A stretch of 64,000 nt of DNA from Arthrobacter sp. SLBN-122. Its GTDB lineage: Bacteria > Actinomycetota > Actinomycetes > Actinomycetales > Micrococcaceae. The stretch covers positions 434,001-498,000 of the forward strand of contig NZ_VFMS01000001.1 in NCBI RefSeq assembly GCF_006715165.1. Reading direction: 5' to 3'. The position numbers and the translations under genes were made by a program. The notes under the pieces are model-generated. The model saw only the letters and a list, made by a program, of their open reading frames with translations, had not been told where the DNA came from and searched no databases. This document shows positions 27,153-36,371 of this stretch, one piece after another (position 1 is the first letter of the stretch; each line of letters opens with the position of its first letter).

Positions 27153-28007
27153 TCAGGAACGTGCCACCAGCTCCCGCTCGGCGGCGACGTCGAACTCGGC
27201 TTTGGGCCACTCCAGCAACATGTCTGACAAGGCACCGAGCAGTAACTGCTGGACGGCAATCCGGGCAAACCACTTCTTGTTCGCCGGAACAACGTGCCAC
27301 GGCGCATTCGGCGTACTCGTTTCGTCGATGGCCGCCTGGTACGCGGCCATATAGTCCTCCCAGTGGGCCCGCTCGTCCAGATCACCCCGGCTGTACTTCC
27401 AGTGCTTGGAGGGATCATCCAGCCGGGCCAGCAGCCTTTCCTTCTGCTCCGCACCACTGATGTGGAGCATTACCTTAATGACCTTCGTCCCCGAGTCCGA
27501 CAGCCGGGCCTCGAACTCATTGATGGCCACATAGCGTCGCTTGATCTCGTCCGGGCTGGCCCAGCCGTGGACGCGGTGGATCAGGACGTCCTCATAGTGG
27601 GAGCGGTCGAACACGCCCACCATTCCGGCGGCCGGTACTTCCTTTTCGATCCGCCACAGGAAGTCGTAGGACTTTTCCTCGTCGGTGGGGGCCTTGAACG
27701 CCTTGAACTGGACGCCCTGGGGGTTCATGGCGGCCATGACGTGGTTGACGATGCCGCCCTTGCCGGCGGTGTCCATTGCCTGCAGGATCAGCAGGATCCG
27801 TTTGGTGCCGCCAAACCGTGATTCGGCGAAGAGCTTTTCCTGCAGTTGGGACAGTTCGTCGTCCATCTCCGTCAGCAGCAGCCGGCCGTCGGCCTTATTG
27901 CCGCTGTACCCGGGTGTTGAGGCGGGGTCCACCGCGGCAAGGGAGAACCCCTTCCCTACCCGAAGGGTTTCGGCAGGATGCTGGTCAAAGCCGACGATGC
28001 GGGCCAT
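27153..28007 (-). CDS. Polyphosphate kinase 2 family protein (PPK2)
   Basis: 284 residues of the PPK2 family, which moves phosphate between polyphosphate and nucleotides. The Walker A is in LLILQAMDTAGKGG and the Walker B-like stretch in GVFDRSHYEDVLIHRVHGW, with conserved Arg/Lys lid residues after it. Single-domain, so either class I or III. The ATG at 28007 has AAAGGA upstream; the frame is open to 28031. Direction of the reaction and nucleotide preference are not readable here. Convergent with xseB, downstream of the alaT-type gene. Confidence 0.9.
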   Translation of the reverse strand: MARIVGFDQHPAETLRVGKGFSLAAVDPASTPGYSGNKADGRLLLTEMDDELSQLQEKLFAESRFGGTKRILLILQAMDTAGKGGIVNHVMAAMNPQGVQFKAFKAPTDEEKSYDFLWRIEKEVPAAGMVGVFDRSHYEDVLIHRVHGWASPDEIKRRYVAINEFEARLSDSGTKVIKVMLHISGAEQKERLLARLDDPSKHWKYSRGDLDERAHWEDYMAAYQAAIDETSTPNAPWHVVPANKKWFARIAVQQLLLGALSDMLLEWPKAEFDVAAERELVARS

Positions 28008-28057
28008 GGAAGTCCTTTCCGCAGGTTGCAACGGACCGGCGGGCCCGTGAGCACAGG

Positions 28058-29278
28058 CTAGTTCCCCTGGTACCTGCTTAGGAAGTCCCCCATTCGGCCG
28101 ATGGCCTCTTCAATGTCCTTGACGTTGGGCAGCGTTACCATGCGGAAGTGGTCCGGACGCACCCAGTTGAAGGCACGGCCGTGCGAGACCAGGATCTTCT
28201 GTTCCCTGAGGAGGTCGAGGACAAATTTTTCGTCGTCCCGGATGTGGTAGACCTCCGGGTCAAGCCTGGGAAAGAGGTACAGGGCTCCCCTGGCCTGCTG
28301 GGTGCTGACGCCGGGAATGGCGTTCAGCATGTCGTACGCCTTGTTGCGCTGCTCAAGGAGCCGGCCGCCGGGGAGGATCAGGTCGTTGATGCTCTGGTAA
28401 CCACCCAGCGCCGTCTGGATGGCGTGCTGGGCCGGGACATTGGCGCACAGGCGCATGTTGGCGAGAAGGTTGATGCCCTCCAGGTAGTCCGCAGCGTCCT
28501 TCTTGGGCCCGGAAATGGCCATCCATCCTGCCCGGTAACCGCAGACGCGGTACGCCTTGGACAGCCCGCTGAAGGTCAGGCACAGGACATCGTCGCCGGT
28601 CAGCTTGGCGAGATTCACAAGTACGGCGTCCTCGTACAGGATTTTTTCGTAGATTTCGTCGGCGAAGATCACCAGGCCGTGCTTTTCGGCCAAGGCAACA
28701 ATGCGTTTCAGCGTCTCTTCAGGGTAGACGGCGCCTGTGGGGTTGTTCGGGTTGATGACCACGATGCCCTTGGTGCGGGGCGTGATCTTTGCTTCCAGGT
28801 CATCGAGGTCGGGCTGCCAGCCGGATTCCTCGTCGCAGAGGTAATGCACCGGCTTGCCGCTGGCCAGCGCCACCGACGCCGTCCACAACGGGTAGTCCGG
28901 GGTGGGGATGAGGACTTCGTCGCCGTCGTCCAGAAGGGCCATGAGGGACATGGTGATGAGCTCGCTGACGCCGTTGCCCAGGTAGATGTCATCGACGTGG
29001 ATGTTCTGGATGCCGCGGGTCTGGTAGTACTGCGAGACGGCGGTGCGCGCGGAGAAGATGCCGCGGGAATCGCTGTAGCCCTGGGCGTGCGGCAGGTGCC
29101 GGATCATGTCCACCAGGATGGCGTCCGGCGCTTCGAAGCCAAACGGGGCGGGGTTTCCGATGTTCAGTTTGAGGATCCGGTGGCCCTCCGCCTCCATCTG
29201 CTGGGCGGCCTGCAGGATGGGTCCACGGATGTCATAGAGGACGTTGTTGAGCTTCGTGGACTGCCTGAATTCTGCCAT
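28058..29278 (-). CDS. Alanine-type aminotransferase (AlaA/AlaT family)
   Basis: 406-residue PLP-dependent class I aminotransferase. Seen: LNIGNPAPFGF near the N-terminus, INPNNPTGAVYPEE, ADEIYEKILY, and the PLP lysine in FSGLSKAYRVCGYRAGWM. The N-terminal FRQSTKLNNVLYDIRGP and overall pattern fit the glutamate-pyruvate aminotransferases of the AlaA/AlaT group. A CATATT hexamer lies six bases before the ATG, a weaker form of the leaderless arrangement. An 18-bp hairpin upstream separates it from the osmolyte transport operon. Confidence 0.9.
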   Translation of the reverse strand: MAEFRQSTKLNNVLYDIRGPILQAAQQMEAEGHRILKLNIGNPAPFGFEAPDAILVDMIRHLPHAQGYSDSRGIFSARTAVSQYYQTRGIQNIHVDDIYLGNGVSELITMSLMALLDDGDEVLIPTPDYPLWTASVALASGKPVHYLCDEESGWQPDLDDLEAKITPRTKGIVVINPNNPTGAVYPEETLKRIVALAEKHGLVIFADEIYEKILYEDAVLVNLAKLTGDDVLCLTFSGLSKAYRVCGYRAGWMAISGPKKDAADYLEGINLLANMRLCANVPAQHAIQTALGGYQSINDLILPGGRLLEQRNKAYDMLNAIPGVSTQQARGALYLFPRLDPEVYHIRDDEKFVLDLLREQKILVSHGRAFNWVRPDHFRMVTLPNVKDIEEAIGRMGDFLSRYQGN

Positions 29279-29331
29279 CCCTCAAATATGCCACAGGAAG
29301 GATGGACGGCAGTTGAGACGTCTGCCACATG

Positions 29332-29379
29332 GACGACGGCGGCTGCCGGGCCTTTGCAGGTCCGGCAGCCGCCGTCGTC
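29332..29379 (-). terminator. Terminator-like hairpin of the osmolyte operon
   Basis: Perfect 18-bp arms (29332-29349, 29362-29379) with a 12-base loop, 40 bases past the binding-protein stop. No T-run. Confidence 0.75.
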
Positions 29380-29419
29380 ATCACCAATGTGTTCCCTGCC
29401 CGCGCGGGCAGGGAACGTC

Positions 29420-30382
29420 CTACTTGACGATGCCCTTGTCCTTCAGCCAAGCGGTTGCCGCCGCCTTGGCGTCCTGCTTCTGGCTGCCGCTGACAGCTCG
29501 GTTGAGGTTGATCAGGTCGTCGGTGGTCAGCGTGCTGGACACGGAGTTCAGCGCCTGCTTGGCCTTGTCCGTCATCTTCGCCTTGTTGTACAGCGGGAGG
29601 ACCTGCTGGGCGATGAAGTTGTTCTTCGGGTCCTCCAGCACCACGAGGTCGTTGTCAGCGATGGACGGTGTGGTGGTGTAGATATCGGCCACCTGCACCT
29701 GGTCCTCCAGCAGCGCCTTGAGCGTCACCGGGCCGCCACCGTCACTGAAGGGCTCCAGCTTCTTGGGGACGCAGTTGTAGTTCTTCTTCAGTCCGGGCAG
29801 GCCGTAGGCACGCTCGGCGAACGTGGCCGGGGCCCCCACCACGATCTCGCTGCAGACCTTGGCGAGGTCCTCGATGGACTTCAACTGGTACTTCTCGGCG
29901 GTTGCCTTGGTGACCACCATTGCGTCCTTGTCCTCGGCCTTGGACACGTCCAGAACGCCCAGGCTGTCCGGCAGTTTGCCGGGCAGCGCCTTGGCGATAT
30001 CGCCGGCGGAAACTTCCTTGGCTTCCTTGTCTACATAAAGGAGCAGGTTGCCGCTGTAATCCGGCACCACGTCAACGGACCCGTCCTGGACCGCCTTGAA
30101 GTAAACCTCACGGGAGCCGATGTTCGGTTTGGTGGTGGCGGTGATGCCATTGGCGTTCAAGGCACCGGCGTACAGCTCGGCGATGATCTGGCTCTCCGGG
30201 AAGTCGGCGGAACCCACCACCAGCGAAGTTGCTCCGCCCGATGCGCCGCCAGTTGCAGCGGGCGAGTTGCTCAGCGGGTCGGACGAACCACCGCAGGCGG
30301 ACAGGGTGATTGCCAGGCCAAGCCCGGCGGCCAGGCCGCTGAACGCCCGCCTGCCAAGGCGCTGGGGACGGCTATCTTTCAT
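29420..30382 (-). CDS. Glycine betaine/choline-type ABC binding lipoprotein (OpuCC/ProX type)
   Basis: 320 residues with a lipobox signal (LAITLSACGG). The binding domain has GITATTKPNIGSREVYFKAVQDGSVDVVPDYSG, typical of the quaternary-amine binding family. It captures compatible solutes such as glycine betaine, carnitine or choline for import under osmotic stress; the exact ligand is unknown. The ATG overlaps the permease stop as ATGA. It is the last gene of a four-gene operon. Confidence 0.92.
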   Translation of the reverse strand: MKDSRPQRLGRRAFSGLAAGLGLAITLSACGGSSDPLSNSPAATGGASGGATSLVVGSADFPESQIIAELYAGALNANGITATTKPNIGSREVYFKAVQDGSVDVVPDYSGNLLLYVDKEAKEVSAGDIAKALPGKLPDSLGVLDVSKAEDKDAMVVTKATAEKYQLKSIEDLAKVCSEIVVGAPATFAERAYGLPGLKKNYNCVPKKLEPFSDGGGPVTLKALLEDQVQVADIYTTTPSIADNDLVVLEDPKNNFIAQQVLPLYNKAKMTDKAKQALNSVSSTLTTDDLINLNRAVSGSQKQDAKAAATAWLKDKGIVK

Positions 30383-31125
30383 GACTTACCTCCTTGTACA
30401 ACAGTCTCCGCAACAACGGGGTCTGTGAGATCAACCGCAGCCTCCTGGCTGCGGTAGGACAACTTCAAGGCGCCCTGGGTCAGGAACAGCCTCTGGAACA
30501 GGGACAGGACGAGGTCGACGGCGATGGCCAGCACCGCGATGAGGAGGGAACCTCCCAGCATTTGGGGGAAGTCGCTCAGGACAAGGCCGTCGAAGAGATA
30601 GCGGCCCAGGCCACCGAGATTGATGTAGGCGACGACGGAGACGGTGGCGATCACCTGCAGCACGCCGGTCCGGAACCCACCGAACATGACGGTGAGTGCG
30701 TTGGGCAGCTCGGCCCGGAACAGGACCTGCAGTTCAGTCATCCCCATGGCCCGGGCCGCGTCCACCACGTTCCGGTCCACACTGGAGATGCCGGCGTACG
30801 TTCCGGCCAGCAGCGGGGGCACGGTTAGGATCACCAGCGCCCAGATCGGCGGCATCAGCCCGATGCCGGCCAGCAGCACGAACAGGATGAGCAGGCCAAG
30901 GGTGGGCAGGGCGCGCAGGGCTCCCGCCAGCGCGACTACGGCCACCCGGCCCCTGCCGGTATGTCCCACAAACAGCCCCACCGGGACGGCGACGGCAGTG
31001 GCGATCAGCATCACGAGTCCGGTGTACTGCAGATGCTCCCCAAGCCGCGCGGGGATGCCCATGCTGCCGGACCAGTGCAGCGGGTCGGCCAGCCAGGACA
31101 AGGTGTCGGAGAAGACGTTGCTCAC
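30379..31125 (-). CDS. Osmolyte ABC importer permease (OpuCD type)
   Basis: 248 residues with five to six membrane spans and the EAA-like loop SSVDRNVVDAARAMGMTELQVLFRAELPNA. It pairs with the OpuCB-type permease. The GTG at 31125 is chosen because it overlaps the preceding stop (GTGA) and has GGAG upstream. The longer frame to 31221 is not needed. Confidence 0.9.
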   Translation of the reverse strand: MSNVFSDTLSWLADPLHWSGSMGIPARLGEHLQYTGLVMLIATAVAVPVGLFVGHTGRGRVAVVALAGALRALPTLGLLILFVLLAGIGLMPPIWALVILTVPPLLAGTYAGISSVDRNVVDAARAMGMTELQVLFRAELPNALTVMFGGFRTGVLQVIATVSVVAYINLGGLGRYLFDGLVLSDFPQMLGGSLLIAVLAIAVDLVLSLFQRLFLTQGALKLSYRSQEAAVDLTDPVVAETVVQGGKS

Positions 31126-31838
31126 GCTGTTTCTCCTGCCATGGTCGTCGCCCGATTCGCAGCGGCCGGCCCGCCGGTGTCCCCATGCCCGCGGTCCCGC
31201 CGCGTTCCTGCCCGCTCCCACGGGGTGAGGATGCGTTCCAGCAGCACGAGGACAGCATCCATCACCAGCGCGAGGACCAGGATGGCGACGATCCCCACCA
31301 CCACCTCGGTGACGAAGTCACGCTGGAGTCCATCGGTGAAGAGCATGCCCAGGTTGCCGACACCCAGCAGGGCCGCAACGCTGACCAGCGAGATGTTGCT
31401 GACGGACACCACGCGCAGTCCAGCGAACATGACCGGCAGGGACAGTGGCAGGTCAACCTGAAGGAACCGGGCAAGAGGCTTGAACCCCATGGCCTGGGCG
31501 GCCTGGCTGACGTCCGCGTCGACGGAATCGAAGGCATCCAGGGCGGCCCGGACCAGCAGTGCCACCGCGTATATGGTCAGCGCCACCACCACGTTGAGGG
31601 GATCCAGGATCCGCGTGCCCAGGATAGTGGGCAGGATGATGAACAGGGCCAGGGAGGGAATGGTGTAGAGGAGTGAGGAGGCCGTCAGCACCAGGGAGCG
31701 GAGGGCCCTGTTCTTCCGTGCCAACTGCGCCAGCGGGATGGAAATCAGCAGGCCAAGGACCATGGGAATGAGCGCCAGCACCAGGTGCTGGCCGCCGCGT
31801 TCCAGGATCATGCCGGTGTTGGCCAGGAACCATTCCAT
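31122..31838 (-). CDS. Osmolyte ABC importer permease (OpuCB type)
   Basis: 238-residue permease of the BPD family with about six spans and the loop FDSVDADVSQAAQAMGFKPLARFLQVDLP. Its ATG overlaps the stop of the ATPase gene (TGATG) and its own stop overlaps the next start, so all four genes are tightly coupled. Confidence 0.9.
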   Translation of the reverse strand: MEWFLANTGMILERGGQHLVLALIPMVLGLLISIPLAQLARKNRALRSLVLTASSLLYTIPSLALFIILPTILGTRILDPLNVVVALTIYAVALLVRAALDAFDSVDADVSQAAQAMGFKPLARFLQVDLPLSLPVMFAGLRVVSVSNISLVSVAALLGVGNLGMLFTDGLQRDFVTEVVVGIVAILVLALVMDAVLVLLERILTPWERAGTRRDRGHGDTGGPAAANRATTMAGETA

Positions 31839-32938
31839 CAGAGGGCAGCCTGCCGCACCTGGCGCGCTTCTTCGATCAGCGCCAGGACCTCACCGCCGCG
31901 GACCACGCCCAGCACCCTGCCGTCGGAATCCACGGCAACACCAAGGCCCGACGGCGAGGACAGGGCCGCGTCCAAGGCCCGCCGCAGGCTCTCCCCGGGA
32001 CGGAACAGCGACCCGCCCGGAACGAGTTCGGTCTCGGTGCCCGGCGCGGACCATCCCAGGGGGTGCTTGTCAGCGTCCACCACCAGCTGCCAGTCACCTG
32101 CAGCGCCGGAATCCGATTCATAACCTGATGGCGAGCGGACAATGGTGGGCACGGAATGAATGGCCACGCCGTCGGAAGGGGTGAAGCCCAGGTGGCGGAA
32201 GCCACGGTCCCGTCCTACGAAGGACGCAACAAAATTGTTGGCCGGTGCCCGCAGGATTTCCTCCGGGGTGGCATATTGGGCGAGCTTGCCGCCAGTGGCG
32301 AAGACAGCCACTTTGTCACCGAGGATGGTGGCCTCGTCGATGTCGTGGGTCACGAACACAATGGTCTTGGCCAGGTCCTTCTGCAGGCGCAGCAGTTCCT
32401 GCTGGAGTTCGTCGCGGACAACGGGGTCCACCGCGCTGAACGGCTCATCCATGAGCAGGACGGGCGGGTCGGCGGCGAGCGCGCGGGCCACGCCAACGCG
32501 CTGCTGCTGGCCGCCGGAGAGCTGGGACGGGTACCGCCTGCCCAGGGAATGCGCCAGGCCCACCACGTCCAGGAGCTCTTCCGCCCTCCTGCGGGCGTCG
32601 GCTTTGGAGACGCCGTTCAGCCGGGGAACAGTGGCGATGTTGTCCAGGACGGAGCGGTGCGGCAGCAGTCCCGCCGACTGCATCACGTAGCCCATGGACC
32701 GGCGCAGTTCCGCCGCCGGAACCGTGGTGACGTCCCGGCCGTCCACGGTGATGGTCCCGGAGGTGGGTTCCACCATGCGGTTGATCATCCGAAGGGACGT
32801 TGTTTTACCGCAGCCGGAGGGGCCCACGAAGACGGTGACGGCGCCTTTTGCGATGGACATGGTCAGGCCGTCCACCGCGGGCTGGCCGCCCGGGTACTGC
32901 TTGGTGACGCTCTGGAACTCGATCATCGCCTGGTCCAT
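31838..32938 (-). CDS. Osmolyte ABC importer ATPase with C-terminal CBS region (OpuCA type)
   Basis: 366 residues. The ABC domain has Walker A GPSGCGKTT, signature LSGGQQQRVGVARAL and Walker B VLLMDEPFSAVD. The final 110 residues resemble the CBS region that lets OpuA/OpuC-type importers sense ionic strength, but it looks reduced compared with a full CBS pair. Start at 32938; a second ATG four codons on (32926) is possible. First gene of the operon; its promoter must lie in the 204-base gap shared with the divergent pirin gene. Confidence 0.92.
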   Translation of the reverse strand: MDQAMIEFQSVTKQYPGGQPAVDGLTMSIAKGAVTVFVGPSGCGKTTSLRMINRMVEPTSGTITVDGRDVTTVPAAELRRSMGYVMQSAGLLPHRSVLDNIATVPRLNGVSKADARRRAEELLDVVGLAHSLGRRYPSQLSGGQQQRVGVARALAADPPVLLMDEPFSAVDPVVRDELQQELLRLQKDLAKTIVFVTHDIDEATILGDKVAVFATGGKLAQYATPEEILRAPANNFVASFVGRDRGFRHLGFTPSDGVAIHSVPTIVRSPSGYESDSGAAGDWQLVVDADKHPLGWSAPGTETELVPGGSLFRPGESLRRALDAALSSPSGLGVAVDSDGRVLGVVRGGEVLALIEEARQVRQAAL

Positions 32939-33087
32939 GGTGCGGACTTACCTGTTCTCTTGGACGGGCTGTTGACAGCACCGTGACCTTGCCATCAGCA
33001 CGCTGATAGTTACGCTAGCCCAAACGGGGGCAGGCTTCAGCAGGTGAAGCCCTAATCCACGCAAAGGAATCCCTACTGTGACCATTC

Positions 33088-33114
33088 GGTACCCACGTGC
33101 GTGCGGTGGGTACC
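33088..33114. repeat. 8-bp inverted repeat upstream of pirin gene
   Basis: GGTACCCA (33088-33095) and TGGGTACC (33107-33114) with an 11-base loop, about 17 bases before the pirin -10. A possible operator. Confidence 0.35.
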
Positions 33115-33130
33115 CAACGCCGGGCAGGCC

Positions 33131-33136
33131 TAAAGT
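33131..33136 (+). promoter_or_regulatory. -10 hexamer of pirin gene
   Basis: TAAAGT, six bases before the GTG at 33143; those six bases read GGAGGC. Confidence 0.5.
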
Positions 33137-33142
33137 GGAGGC

Positions 33143-34162
33143 GTGACCAACTTGGAAGTTTCACCGCAGCAGGAAGTTTGTCCGCCCGCCCCTGCCGCCG
33201 GGACGTCGGGTCCCTGCCTCCAGCTGTGGCCTGAGCGCGAGGTGCCGCTGGGCGGGGTCCGCGCCATGAACGTCAAGCGCACCCTGCCCCAGCGCGGACT
33301 GCCCACCATCGGCGCGTGGTGCTTCCTGGACAGTTTTGGACCGGACCGCACGGCCATGTCCGTCCTCCCCCATCCCCATATCGGGCTGCAGACGGTGACT
33401 TGGCCGCTGGCGGGGCACATCCGCCACCGGGACAGCGTAGGCAGCGACGTGCTCGTGCGTCCCGGGGAGCTGAACATCATGACAGCAGGCCACGGGGTAT
33501 CGCACTCCGAGTTCGCTGTGCTGCCTGCCGACGGCGGGGAGTTGCCGGTGCAGCGGGGCCTGCAGCTTTGGGTGGCCCTTCCCGGCGAGGACCGGCACCG
33601 GGAGCCGGCGTTCGAACAGCACCGGGAGCTGCCGCGCGCCGCCGGCCACGGCTTCACGGCCACCGTCATGGTGGGGGAACTTGCAGGCGTGGTGTCCCCC
33701 GCAACAATGTATTCGCCTATTGTTGGCGCGGACGTTTCCTGTGAAGGGGATGCAGTGCTGCCGCTGAACCCCGGCTTTGAGCATGGCATCCTGGTGCTCG
33801 ACGGCGGCCTGGCGGTGGACGGGCAGGACCTGCCGGCGGGTCCACTGGGCTACTTGGGCACCGGCCGCAGCGAACTCCGGATGGAGGCCCGCCCCGGCAC
33901 GCGGTTCCTGCTGATTGGCGGTGAGCCGTTCGGTGAGGAACTGCTCATGTGGTGGAACTTCGTGGGCCGCACCCATGACGAAGTGGAACAGGCCCGGGAG
34001 GATTGGGAAGCGCAGGCCGGGCTGCCGGATGCCGAAACGACCGCCGCCCGTTACGGCCTGGTGCCCGGCCACGGTCCGGATGCCGGGGCGGAGGCCGGCC
34101 GTATTCCCGCTCCCCCGCTCCCCGGCGTCCGGTTGACCGCGCGGAAGCGCGCCATCGATTAA
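33143..34162 (+). CDS. Pirin-family protein
   Basis: 339-residue cupin-superfamily protein. The N-terminal domain has the pirin signature HPHIGLQTVTWPLAGHIRHRDSVGS and ITAGHGVSHSE-type metal ligands (three His, one Glu). The C-terminal domain carries the pirin-C cupin with PLNPGFEHGILVLDGGLAVDGQ. Bacterial pirins are iron proteins, some with quercetinase activity, others acting as redox sensors; which applies here is unknown. GTG start with TAAAGT and GGAGG. Divergent from the osmolyte operon. Confidence 0.88.
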   Translation: MTNLEVSPQQEVCPPAPAAGTSGPCLQLWPEREVPLGGVRAMNVKRTLPQRGLPTIGAWCFLDSFGPDRTAMSVLPHPHIGLQTVTWPLAGHIRHRDSVGSDVLVRPGELNIMTAGHGVSHSEFAVLPADGGELPVQRGLQLWVALPGEDRHREPAFEQHRELPRAAGHGFTATVMVGELAGVVSPATMYSPIVGADVSCEGDAVLPLNPGFEHGILVLDGGLAVDGQDLPAGPLGYLGTGRSELRMEARPGTRFLLIGGEPFGEELLMWWNFVGRTHDEVEQAREDWEAQAGLPDAETTAARYGLVPGHGPDAGAEAGRIPAPPLPGVRLTARKRAID

Positions 34163-34231
34163 CTAACCTGCCGGCTGACCAGTACGTCTGCCAACCTGCC
34201 ACCGGAAGCCGTGGCCAATCGCCTGCTGCCG

Positions 34232-35182
34232 TCAGCCCGGCTCTGCCAGCAGCTGCAGGACACCGAACACGGGTTCCTGGTCCAGGACCCGTACGTCCCT
34301 GATGCCGTCTGCTTCGAGGTTCCGGCGGAAGGACGCCTGCAGCGGTGCCACGTTCATGCCCAGCCCGCCGCCCAGGATCACGGGGCCCTGGATCTTCAGT
34401 TGGCCCAGCACCTGCCCGGCCAGTGCAGCAAGGTCCCGGCCGGCCTGGTCCAGCAGGTCCGTACTGTCCCGGTGACCGGCAGAGGCCGCCTCCACAACGT
34501 GCCGGGCCTGCTGCGCCCAGAAGCGCCGTCCCGTGTCCGGGGAGTGGAACAGCGCAATGAGTTTGTTGGGGTGATCAAGCCCGCAGGATGCCAGGAGGGA
34601 AGCAGTGAGCTGGTCAATCGGCAGGCCCTGGTTCATCCTCCGCAGGCTGTGCCGTACCGCTTCCCTGCCCAGCCAATATCCGCTGCCTTCATCCCCCAGA
34701 AGGTATCCCCATCCGCCTGCCCTGGCCTCGCCGCCGTCGGCGTTGCGTCCCCAGGCGGCCGAGCCGGTACCTGCAATTACCGCCACTCCCGTGTTGGCAC
34801 GTCCCGCGGCCAGCAGCAGGCGGGAGTCGTGGACAACGGTGATGCCGGCCTCCGGGGCCAGCGGCTGGATCAGGGCAGCCAGGGCGGCGGCGTCGTCGTC
34901 CGTGTCGATGCCGCCGGAGCCCGCATAGACCCGGTCCACGCGCCCGCCGCCGATCCTGCCGAAAAGCTCCGCCAGGTTGCGTGCTGCCTGGTCGCGGCTG
35001 ACGTTCTGGACGTTGGAGCTCCCAGCAGAATCGTCAGCGACGGGGATTCCGTTCTCAAAGCGGACGCCGTGCGTCTTGGTGCCGCCGATGTCCAGCCCGA
35101 TCGTGGTGCCGTGCAGTGGAGTGCCCGGCGCGCCCGCGACGTGCTGAACAGGAGGGGTTGAGGGGTTCTGGGTGTTCGTCAC
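34232..35182 (-). CDS. BadF/BadG-family ATPase, N-acetylglucosamine kinase-like
   Basis: 316 residues of the ASKHA fold. Phosphate-1 motif IGLDIGGTKTHGVRFENG near the N-terminus, then IAGTGSAAWGRNADG and GPVILGGGLGMNV. The fold with GTGS suits the eukaryote-like N-acetylglucosamine kinase group, so an amino-sugar substrate is plausible. The GTG at 35182 has TACCCT six bases before it and is preferred to the ATG at 35224. Single gene, convergent with the pirin gene. Confidence 0.82.
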   Translation of the reverse strand: MTNTQNPSTPPVQHVAGAPGTPLHGTTIGLDIGGTKTHGVRFENGIPVADDSAGSSNVQNVSRDQAARNLAELFGRIGGGRVDRVYAGSGGIDTDDDAAALAALIQPLAPEAGITVVHDSRLLLAAGRANTGVAVIAGTGSAAWGRNADGGEARAGGWGYLLGDEGSGYWLGREAVRHSLRRMNQGLPIDQLTASLLASCGLDHPNKLIALFHSPDTGRRFWAQQARHVVEAASAGHRDSTDLLDQAGRDLAALAGQVLGQLKIQGPVILGGGLGMNVAPLQASFRRNLEADGIRDVRVLDQEPVFGVLQLLAEPG

Positions 35183-35188
35183 GTCACA

Positions 35189-35194
35189 AGGGTA
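35189..35194 (-). promoter_or_regulatory. -10 hexamer of the kinase gene (leaderless)
   Basis: TACCCT on the minus strand, six bases before the GTG at 35182. Confidence 0.5.
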
Positions 35195-35275
35195 CTTGCG
35201 GCGTGGCTTGGGGGCGCGCCGCATACCCTGCGTGACAGCCGCACCATTGCCGGCCGTCGCGGGGTGATGGTCCGT

Positions 35276-36250
35276 TCAGCGGCCTGCCCTGGTCACCAGC
35301 CCGGCCAGCAACCCGGGCCCTTCGGCCACCACCAGTTCGCGGAAGAGCCTGGCCGGAACGGGTTCGGTATCGGGTCTGCGGCGCCGCCAGCTGACTCCGA
35401 CTTCCCGGAAGGCGAGCGCGGAGTCCAGCGGTACTTCCACCCAGCCCAGGTCTCCTGTCTCCGGGCGCAGCGTCCTGCCGGGGGCATCCCCGCCAGGCGG
35501 CAGGATGCTCACGCCGAGGCCGGCAGAGACCAGCCCGCGGACGGTGTGCGAGTCCTGGCTTTCGAACGCGATCCGTGGCCGGTAGCCTGCTTCCCGGAAC
35601 AGCGCATCGGTCAGCGAACGCAATCCGTATCCGGGGCCCAGCGCGACGAACGGTTCAGTCCTGATATCGGCCAGCCGCGCACTGCGCTGCCGGGCCAGGG
35701 TGTGCGCGTGATGCACCACCAGCCGGAGCGGCTCCCGGTACAGCGGCGCGGAATCGAGGTTTTTGCCTGCCTGCGCCACGGGAGCGGTGAGGGCCAGGTC
35801 CGCTTCCCCCGACGACAGCTCGTCAAGGCACGCGCTCCGGGCACCCTGGTTGAGCCGGAACCCGGCCCCGGGGTGCCGGGCACGGAAGGCGCTGATCAGC
35901 AGCGGCAGGGTTGCTTCGCCGAAGGTGTGCTGGAAAGACACAGACACAGTGCCCCTGACCACCTGTGACTCATTCCGAACCAGGTCCAGGCCGGCCTGGA
36001 ACTCCGCGAGCGCCTGCTCGATGTAGGGCAACAGCGTGCGGGCTGCGGGCGTCAGGCGGACGCCGCGGCCGTCCCGGACCAGGAGTTCGGTGCCGACGGC
36101 GGCGCTGGCCCTGGCCACTGCCCTGCTAACGGTTGATTGGGGTACTCCGAGGAGTTCCGCGGTCTCCGTCACGTGTTCAGTCCGGCCCAGTTCGGCGAGT
36201 ACGGGCATGAGGGGCAGCAGCTGCACCAACTGCTTGCGGTCCGGTTCCAT
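35276..36250 (-). CDS. LysR-family transcriptional regulator
   Basis: 324 residues. The N-terminal winged HTH (about residues 15-75: ELGRTEHVTETAELLGVPQS then TVSRAVARASAAVG) is followed by a periplasmic-binding-protein-like effector domain. Good GGAGAGG ribosome binding site. It is divergent from an MFS transporter gene over 121 bases, which contain the TGCA-N7-TGCA motif (36320-36334); the usual arrangement suggests it controls that transporter. Confidence 0.92.
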   Translation of the reverse strand: MEPDRKQLVQLLPLMPVLAELGRTEHVTETAELLGVPQSTVSRAVARASAAVGTELLVRDGRGVRLTPAARTLLPYIEQALAEFQAGLDLVRNESQVVRGTVSVSFQHTFGEATLPLLISAFRARHPGAGFRLNQGARSACLDELSSGEADLALTAPVAQAGKNLDSAPLYREPLRLVVHHAHTLARQRSARLADIRTEPFVALGPGYGLRSLTDALFREAGYRPRIAFESQDSHTVRGLVSAGLGVSILPPGGDAPGRTLRPETGDLGWVEVPLDSALAFREVGVSWRRRRPDTEPVPARLFRELVVAEGPGLLAGLVTRAGR

Positions 36251-36319
36251 GTCCTCTCCCCTGCCTCACCACCGGACGCCTCCGCCACCGGAAGACCGTT
36301 CCGTTATTGCTATCAGTGT

Positions 36320-36334
36320 TGCACGAAACATGCA
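36320..36334. promoter_or_regulatory. Candidate LysR operator
   Basis: TGCA-N7-TGCA, a short palindrome in the LysR/MFS divergent gap, ending 25 bases before the MFS -10. Confidence 0.35.
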
Positions 36335-36359
36335 TTGGAGGCATCCATTGCAAGAGGGC

Positions 36360-36365
36360 TACGCT
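36360..36365 (+). promoter_or_regulatory. -10 hexamer of the MFS gene (leaderless)
   Basis: TACGCT, six bases before the ATG at 36372. The six bases (GGCTTG) are identical to those at the 61871 gene. Confidence 0.55.
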
Positions 36366-36371
36366 GGCTTG

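Noticed and set aside
28148..30457. 769-codon open frame on the plus strand
   Set aside because: Antisense to the aminotransferase and osmolyte-binding genes; a GC-rich shadow frame with no recognisable domain.
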